A stretch of DNA of 34,471 bases from Methanocorpusculum sp. UBA424 (GTDB taxonomy: Archaea > Halobacteriota > Methanomicrobia > Methanomicrobiales > Methanocorpusculaceae). The stretch spans positions 238,438 through 272,908 of the forward strand of contig DAHC01000005.1 in assembly GCA_002498375.1 (NCBI GenBank), written 5' to 3'. This document shows positions 30,319 through 34,471 of the stretch, piece after piece (position 1 is the stretch's first letter; each line of letters opens with the position of its first letter). The notes under the pieces were generated by a model, which saw only the letters and a program-made list of their open reading frames with translations, had not been told where the DNA came from and made no database searches. Position numbers and translations under genes: made by a program.

Positions 30319-32447
30319 GTGTGTTTACTTCGCTTCATCCAACACTGCAGGAACTGCTTCTTACCGGTCTTGGCTGGGATGATCTTCGGCCGGTACAGAC
30401 GGAGACCTATATCTCGGTAACCAGCGGGGCCGATACGCTGGTCCTTGCTCCTACTGCCGGCGGTAAGACCGAGTCAGCATTTTTTCCAGTCATTGACGGG
30501 ATTTTAAAGCATCCTTCGGAGCATCTGTCTGCGATTTATCTCTCTCCCCTTAAAGCTCTCATTAACGATCAGCTGGACAGAATCCTTTTCCTGTGCGCCC
30601 GGACCGGGCTTAGTGCTGCGGTCCAGCACGGTGATGTGTCCGATCGTGATCGGTTTGATTTTTCCGGGTCCGAACATGCGGATATCCTTTTGACCACTCC
30701 GGAGTCACTTGAGGTTCTCTTAAGTGATGCAAAAACTAAAAACGCATTTAACGAGGTCAGGTACCTCATCATTGACGAGATTCATGCTTTCATGGAGTCT
30801 GACCGCGGTGTCCATCTCCGCTGTCTGATGGATCGCCTTGAGCTTCTTGGAAAACATCGGATGATTCGGATCGGCCTCTCGGCAACGGTCGGGAATCCCG
30901 ATGAACTGCTCGACTGGTTCTCAGGACCCGACCGAAAAAAACAGCTTGTCTCTATTCCCTCGCCTCCCTCGAAAAAACAGTTTACGTTTGTCGTGGAACC
31001 TGAGTTTGCCGGTCAGGTTCGGGCGATCGCAGGATCCGTTTCCGGAAAAAAATCCCTCGTCTTTACCGAAAGCCGGAGCCTGGCCGAAAAACTGGTCATT
31101 CCGTTACGCGATGAACTTCCCTCGGTATTTCTTCATCATTCTTCGGTTTCGCCGCAGGACCGCGAGGCTGCGGAGCTTTCATTCGGGCAGGCCGGCGGAA
31201 CATGCGTTATTTGTACGAGTACGATGGAACTCGGCGTCGACATAGGTGAGCTCGATCTTGTGGTTCAGTACGGCCCTCCCCGAACGGTATCATCGTTTCT
31301 GCAGAGACTCGGACGTACCGGCCGGCGCGGAACTCCTGCACGAATGATATTTATCGTTTCAAATGCATGCGATCTTCTTATCGCCGTTTCGGTGATTGAG
31401 GCAGCGATGCATCACTCGGTCGAGTCGCTGAAGGCCCCGGCCCGTCCGTATCATGTTCTCATCCAGCAGTTGTTTTTACTTTTGAAAGGCAGAACCGGGA
31501 TGAGCCTTCGAAGCATCATTGATTCTCTTCATGCACTGACGCCGTTTATGGAGTTTTCCGTCGCTCAATTTTCTGCAGTTCTGGAGTATCTCGTCGCGGA
31601 AAATTATCTGACCTGTTCCGGGGATATGTACCTTGCCGGAACTAAGGCCGAGATGGAACTTGGCCGATCCAACTGGCTTGCTCTCATCTCCGTTATCCGC
31701 GATGCAGGAGGTTTTCTTGCCGTTTTGCCGGATGGAACGGTGGTCGGAACCCTTGACCCGCGGTTTGTGGCTGGAGATCCGGGAAAGACCTTTTCATTCA
31801 CCGGAAAAACCTGGCGTCTGCTTCATCGTGATGATGCGCATAAGCGTGTCCTCATCGAACCGGCGTTCGCCAAAGGAGATGTAAAGCGTCCCTTCTGGAG
31901 CGGCGGTGATGGGGGGAGTTATGCAAGCAGTCTTGTCTGTCAGTCGGTTGCCGCCGTTCTTGAGCGGAGGCGTCCCGCTCTCCCCCTCCCGCCCGAGGAA
32001 AAATGTATGGTCGAGGATCTTATCCGGATGCTTCCCGATGATTTTTCACCCGGGACTATTCATCTTCGCACCGAACCGGAACTGAACGGATGCTCGGTCG
32101 TTGTATCCACATTTCTCGGCACGCGGGCAAATCAGGTGCTTGCGCATCTTCTGAAAAACCGGCTTGACGGCAAGCATGCCGTTCGTTATACGCAGTTTGC
32201 GATCCGGATCTTCGACTGGGAAACGCCAAACGCCGGTGAATATATTGCCGGCATTCTGGAAGAGCTTGGGCAGATGTCTGTTCTCTCTCTTGCAGAAGAA
32301 CTCCCCCGCCTTCCGGCAGCTACCTGGAAGTTTGGGGAACTGCTCTCTGATGATCTTCGGCTTGAGATGGCGGCGTATGATTATTATGATATTCCTGCTC
32401 TGCTTACTGCATTGTCCGGGTTCCGGCATCGGATATCTAATATATAA
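30315..32447 (+). CDS. Lhr-type superfamily 2 helicase
   Basis: A 710-residue DExH helicase of the Lhr (large helicase-related) group, used in archaea in DNA repair or RNA/DNA hybrid processing. Motifs: Q-motif LRPVQTE (24-30), Walker A APTAGGKTES (45-54), Ia SPLKALIND (77-85), Ib LLTTPESLE (125-133), II DEIH (154-157), III SAT (189-191), IV/V with STMELGVDIGELDLVVQYGPP, and VI QRLGRTGRRG. The C-terminal 330 residues form the Lhr winged-helix and beta-barrel portion but are shorter than in full-length bacterial Lhr. It shares a transcript with thioredoxin through an ATGA overlap. Confidence 0.92.
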   Translation: MSVFTSLHPTLQELLLTGLGWDDLRPVQTETYISVTSGADTLVLAPTAGGKTESAFFPVIDGILKHPSEHLSAIYLSPLKALINDQLDRILFLCARTGLSAAVQHGDVSDRDRFDFSGSEHADILLTTPESLEVLLSDAKTKNAFNEVRYLIIDEIHAFMESDRGVHLRCLMDRLELLGKHRMIRIGLSATVGNPDELLDWFSGPDRKKQLVSIPSPPSKKQFTFVVEPEFAGQVRAIAGSVSGKKSLVFTESRSLAEKLVIPLRDELPSVFLHHSSVSPQDREAAELSFGQAGGTCVICTSTMELGVDIGELDLVVQYGPPRTVSSFLQRLGRTGRRGTPARMIFIVSNACDLLIAVSVIEAAMHHSVESLKAPARPYHVLIQQLFLLLKGRTGMSLRSIIDSLHALTPFMEFSVAQFSAVLEYLVAENYLTCSGDMYLAGTKAEMELGRSNWLALISVIRDAGGFLAVLPDGTVVGTLDPRFVAGDPGKTFSFTGKTWRLLHRDDAHKRVLIEPAFAKGDVKRPFWSGGDGGSYASSLVCQSVAAVLERRRPALPLPPEEKCMVEDLIRMLPDDFSPGTIHLRTEPELNGCSVVVSTFLGTRANQVLAHLLKNRLDGKHAVRYTQFAIRIFDWETPNAGEYIAGILEELGQMSVLSLAEELPRLPAATWKFGELLSDDLRLEMAAYDYYDIPALLTALSGFRHRISNI

Positions 32448-32791
32448 TTTTTGTATCCCGCTTACTGGACCAGTGTGTCTGCTTTATTATAGTTCTGATC
32501 CTATTTAGGCGGAATTCATTAATCTGAAGAGGCATTATTGAGTATTTATCTCTTAATACGGGTAAGTAAATCGTAGATTTTTCTAACCAATTCATTTTGG
32601 GCGGATGAAATCGTTCAATCTGCATATAATTTTCATTCCCCTTTGATTGGTTTGGGATATGCGAAATGCGCTTTAAATTGTTAAATTTATCTGAATACTG
32701 TCTGATTAGGATGGATAAGGTATAATTCATTCAGTCTCCACTTTTTTCATCTATGAAGAATGGAATGCCGTAGTTCCTATGCATATTCCTG

Positions 32792-32811
32792 ACAATTGTT
32801 CATGTACGAAC
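32792..32811 (+). promoter_or_regulatory. Palindromic operator candidates of the TrmB-type gene
   Basis: ACAATTGT (32792-32799) is a perfect palindrome and overlaps GTTCATGTACGAAC (32798-32811), whose outer GTTC/GAAC arms are symmetric. Both lie just upstream of the TATA box, where an activator or repressor could act. Confidence 0.35.
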
Positions 32812-32827
32812 TTCGAGGAGTACAAAC

Positions 32828-32835
32828 TATATAAA
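32828..32835 (+). promoter_or_regulatory. TATA box of the TrmB-type gene
   Basis: TATATAAA lies 42-49 bp before the start codon. Initiation near 32857 leaves about 20 nt of leader, enough for the GAGGGG (32863-32868) ribosome binding site. Confidence 0.65.
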
Positions 32836-32876
32836 CGAAAAACCCTGATACTATGTTTGTCAGAGGGGATGGTTAA

Positions 32877-33647
32877 TTGGTGGAAGATGATGTCATAACA
32901 GCGATTCAGGACCGATTAGTTGCCTGCGGAATGCGGGAATATTCTGCAAAAGTATATACAACACTATTTTCCGTCGGTATTGCAAAAGCAACCGAACTCC
33001 ATGAATTGACCGGTATCCCCCGGGGACGCATTTATGAAACGCTTGATGATCTCAGCAAGCAGGGATTCGTTACCGAATTTGGCACGAATCCGGTTTATTA
33101 TCGGGCCGATGATGCCGAACGAACCTATCTGCGTGTTTTAAGTCTGGAGATGCAGAGACTGGACAAACTGCGGGCATGCCTTCTGGACATTCAGAATCTT
33201 CATCGTCCCTATGAAGTCTCCGGCATAACCGAGTTCCATACGCCAAAAGCAATTGCCACGCAGGTGGAACTGAAACTCAAACGAATCAAGTCAGAACTGC
33301 TCGTGGTCTGTAATGATAAAGACACGCTGCATAAATATGCGGGCATCATTGCCGAGACCGCAAAACGTCTCCCGGTATATCTTGTTGTGCTGAATGATGA
33401 CATCGCACAAGCAGCTCCGATAAAATGCTACATGACGAATGACACTCTGCAGCGAAATCTCATGCAGGTCTCATTTTTTACCGGAAAAGAAACTCTTCCG
33501 TTTTTGATCTACTTCTACTGTGACCGGAGTTCGACAATGGGTATCCTGCGATCGAATAATGAAGAGTTTGCGTTCTCCACCGAGTCGGATGTATATGCGG
33601 AGTTCGTCGTCAAAAATTTCCTCAAAACGATTAAACCGGTTAAGTAA
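32877..33647 (+). CDS. TrmB-family transcriptional regulator
   Basis: A 256-residue regulator. The N-terminal 75 residues are a TrmB-type winged helix (YSAKVYTTLFSVGIAKATELHELTG, then IPRGRIYETLDDLSKQGFVTEFG), followed by a short coiled linker (LSLEMQRLDKLRACLLDI). The C-terminal domain (about 120-256) is a phospholipase D-like or sugar-binding type effector domain with ELLVVCNDKDTL and LPVYLVVLNDD. Family members often sense sugars or redox state; the ligand here is unknown. The start is TTG, with GAGGGG 8 nt upstream; the following GTG is the alternative. It is transcribed alone from a clear TATA box and has no obvious target beside it. Confidence 0.85.
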   Translation: MVEDDVITAIQDRLVACGMREYSAKVYTTLFSVGIAKATELHELTGIPRGRIYETLDDLSKQGFVTEFGTNPVYYRADDAERTYLRVLSLEMQRLDKLRACLLDIQNLHRPYEVSGITEFHTPKAIATQVELKLKRIKSELLVVCNDKDTLHKYAGIIAETAKRLPVYLVVLNDDIAQAAPIKCYMTNDTLQRNLMQVSFFTGKETLPFLIYFYCDRSSTMGILRSNNEEFAFSTESDVYAEFVVKNFLKTIKPVK

Positions 33648-33897
33648 CAAACATCATCGTCGATCCATGAAAACTGCAGTCAGTAATTTCTGCAGGTGAT
33701 ATTTTTTGGTTGTCTTCTTTGAGATGAAAAGCTCCTGATTTTTCCCCAGAATATTTTTCGTCTTCGTCTTCTTGCTTATGGAGGACAACTTTGTTTATCG
33801 GGACATAGCGTTCCATCGCATCGCCCGCCTCTTGACGACAATCTAACCAGAATTTGACAGTTAGTGGAAATGCCACATAATGAATGCCCCTAAGCAT
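33640..33897 (-). CDS. Doubtful small hypothetical protein, 85 residues
   Basis: Not recognised. The frame reads LTVKFWLDCRQEAGDAMERYVPINKVVLHK in its first half, then a charged tail. It has plausible composition but no clear ribosome binding site before the ATG. An in-frame GTG eight codons in is preceded by AGGGG at about 10 nt and may be the real start. The 3' end overlaps the TrmB-type stop by 8 nt. It may be a real small gene, a relic or chance. Confidence 0.3.
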   Translation of the reverse strand: MLRGIHYVAFPLTVKFWLDCRQEAGDAMERYVPINKVVLHKQEDEDEKYSGEKSGAFHLKEDNQKISPAEITDCSFHGSTMMFVT

Positions 33898-33980
33898 TTT
33901 TCAAAAGCCATGATAAACTCTCTCGCGATTCACTTACTTTTCAGAATAAATCTTCAATGTATCACATATTTTTCTAATAA

Positions 33981-34190
33981 TGGGGTGCGGGAGGTGACTG
34001 CGGGCCGTCCCTTTAGGGCAGCCTCAGCGGAGCAAACCGAAGGTTTGCGAACCGGTGCGGAGGCGGATTGACGGCAAAGCCGGCGATCTTAGCTGAGGCG
34101 GGGTGAGCCGATAGGCTCGTCCTTAGCCAAGCAAACTGAAATTTTGCGACCAAATCTCTGATTTGCGAGCCCGACGCGGTGGAGATATCC
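33981..34190. repeat. GC-rich hairpin-repeat element
   Basis: A GC-rich island in AT-rich surroundings. Perfect small hairpins follow in series: GCAAACC/GGTTTGC with loop GAA (34032-34048), CGGC/GCCG with loop AAA (34072-34082), GAGCC/GGCTC with loop GATA (34105-34118), an imperfect GCAAA/TTTGC (34131-34147) and CAAATC/GATTTG with loop TCT (34151-34165). Three share the pattern CAAA-loop-TTTGCGA. Blocks GCGGAGGCGG and GCGGGGTGAGCCG also occur at window positions 17-53. No transposase and no target duplication are visible. Confidence 0.6.
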
Positions 34191-34471
34191 TATATGCCGT
34201 GGCCCCATATGTTTCCGGGTAGTTCGATGAAGATGGAATATTCACATATTACGTATGCGGTGTTGGGGTGTAGATCCAATTCGGGAAGTATTAGATCACG
34301 ATCATACTCCCAAACCACTTCCCTTTAAAATCCCTCTAATACTCCCCAATCCCTTCCGTTCTGACTATTCAACGACAGATTCGCTAAGCAGGACGTTAAC
34401 GCGAGCCTTGAACATAAGATATGAGAATTTCTAACAACCCTTTTTTTCCCGACAGAAAGTACTTTCTTTTC
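34191..34471. other. Non-coding right edge with nested inverted repeats
   Basis: No gene is supported. GGGAAGTATTAGA (34283-34295) pairs with TCTAATACTCCCC (34335-34347) at 12 of 13 positions, and its GGGAAGT can instead pair with ACTTCCC (34317-34323), giving two alternative folds. Near the edge GAAAGTACTTTC (34455-34466) is a perfect 12-bp palindrome. CGCTAAGCAGGA (34382-34393) vaguely recalls the plus-strand left-edge repeat (CGCTAAGGCGAT), perhaps a decayed copy. Confidence 0.45.

Larger units (their letters stand above)
32448..32876. other. AT-rich intergenic region before the TrmB-type regulator
   Basis: No supported gene is seen. A minus-strand frame of 97 codons (32437-32730) lacks a ribosome binding site and shows no recognisable domain. 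Base composition is distinctly more AT-rich than the flanking genes. The last 90 bp hold the promoter and possible operators of the next gene. Confidence 0.6.

Noticed and set aside
32437..32730. A 97-codon minus-strand frame in the AT-rich gap
   Set aside because: No ribosome binding site, no domain, and it overlaps the 3' end of the helicase gene; AT-rich composition explains it poorly as coding.
33880..34071. A 63-codon plus-strand frame running into the GC-rich repeat
   Set aside because: Its second half is the repeat itself and the first half has no ribosome binding site or domain.
34032..34165. Possible CRISPR-like repeat array
   Set aside because: The repeated hairpins differ in sequence and spacing, are under 20 nt, and have no uniform spacers or cas genes nearby.

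Overview
The window comes from a methanogenic archaeon, most likely order Methanomicrobiales and plausibly close to Methanocorpusculum. That placement is my inference from gene content and protein style; no search was run. Methanogen signatures are the methyl-coenzyme M reductase activation ATPase (atwA), the methanopterin enzyme MptE and archaeal cobamide enzymes (cobD, cobY). General archaeal signatures are archaeal-type FtsZ, GluRS, an OapABC-like trio, Thg1 and an archaeal initiator tRNA. Genes are dense, with many 4-13 nt start/stop overlaps, TATA-box promoters and short leaders. No rRNA, CRISPR array or intact insertion sequence is visible.

Layout. 1-5.0 kb: atwA on the minus strand, then DUF134 regulator, His-rich peroxiredoxin, Mrp/NBP35 Fe-S carrier ATPase and an unknown protein. 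5.0-9.1 kb: a degenerate Fic-fold protein, a duplicated PhoU+RCK_C protein and a COG1107 RecJ-like DHH nuclease. 9.2-12.3 kb: a small winged-helix gene with elaborate control sites, two small unknowns, adenine deaminase and a secreted protein. 12.3-16.4 kb (minus strand): a DUF373 membrane protein, a coiled-coil COG1340 protein, ftsZ and a CdrS-like ribbon-helix-helix gene. A hairpin-rich region lies between ftsZ and the coiled-coil gene, and a phased operator array lies in front of the ribbon-helix-helix gene. 16.5-20.5 kb: cobD-cobY, then gltX with a nuclease-fold partner. 20.5-22.4 kb: two four-CBS proteins. 22.6-24.2 kb: Era-like GTPase, DUF2073 and zinc-ribbon genes (OapABC-like), then tRNA-Lys. 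24.4-28.1 kb: an overlapping operon of RCK-DHH phosphoesterase, mptE and a COG1031 radical SAM protein. 28.1-32.4 kb: GNAT acetyltransferase, PRC-barrel protein, Thg1, initiator tRNA-Met, thioredoxin and an Lhr-type helicase. 32.4-34.5 kb: an AT-rich gap, a TrmB-family regulator and a GC-rich hairpin-repeat region.

Themes. (i) Cell division: a ribbon-helix-helix regulator sits 28 bp upstream of ftsZ, behind six degenerate 11-bp repeats that look like its own cooperative operator. (ii) Nucleotide signalling and ion balance: the RCK_C/PhoU duplication, the RCK-DHH protein and the paired CBS proteins all belong to families that sense or hydrolyse adenine nucleotides; a cyclic-di-AMP link is inference. 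(iii) Fe-S and redox: DUF134, peroxiredoxin and NBP35 lie together. (iv) A GC-rich repeat occurs at both window edges, and the copy at the left edge runs into the stop codon of atwA.
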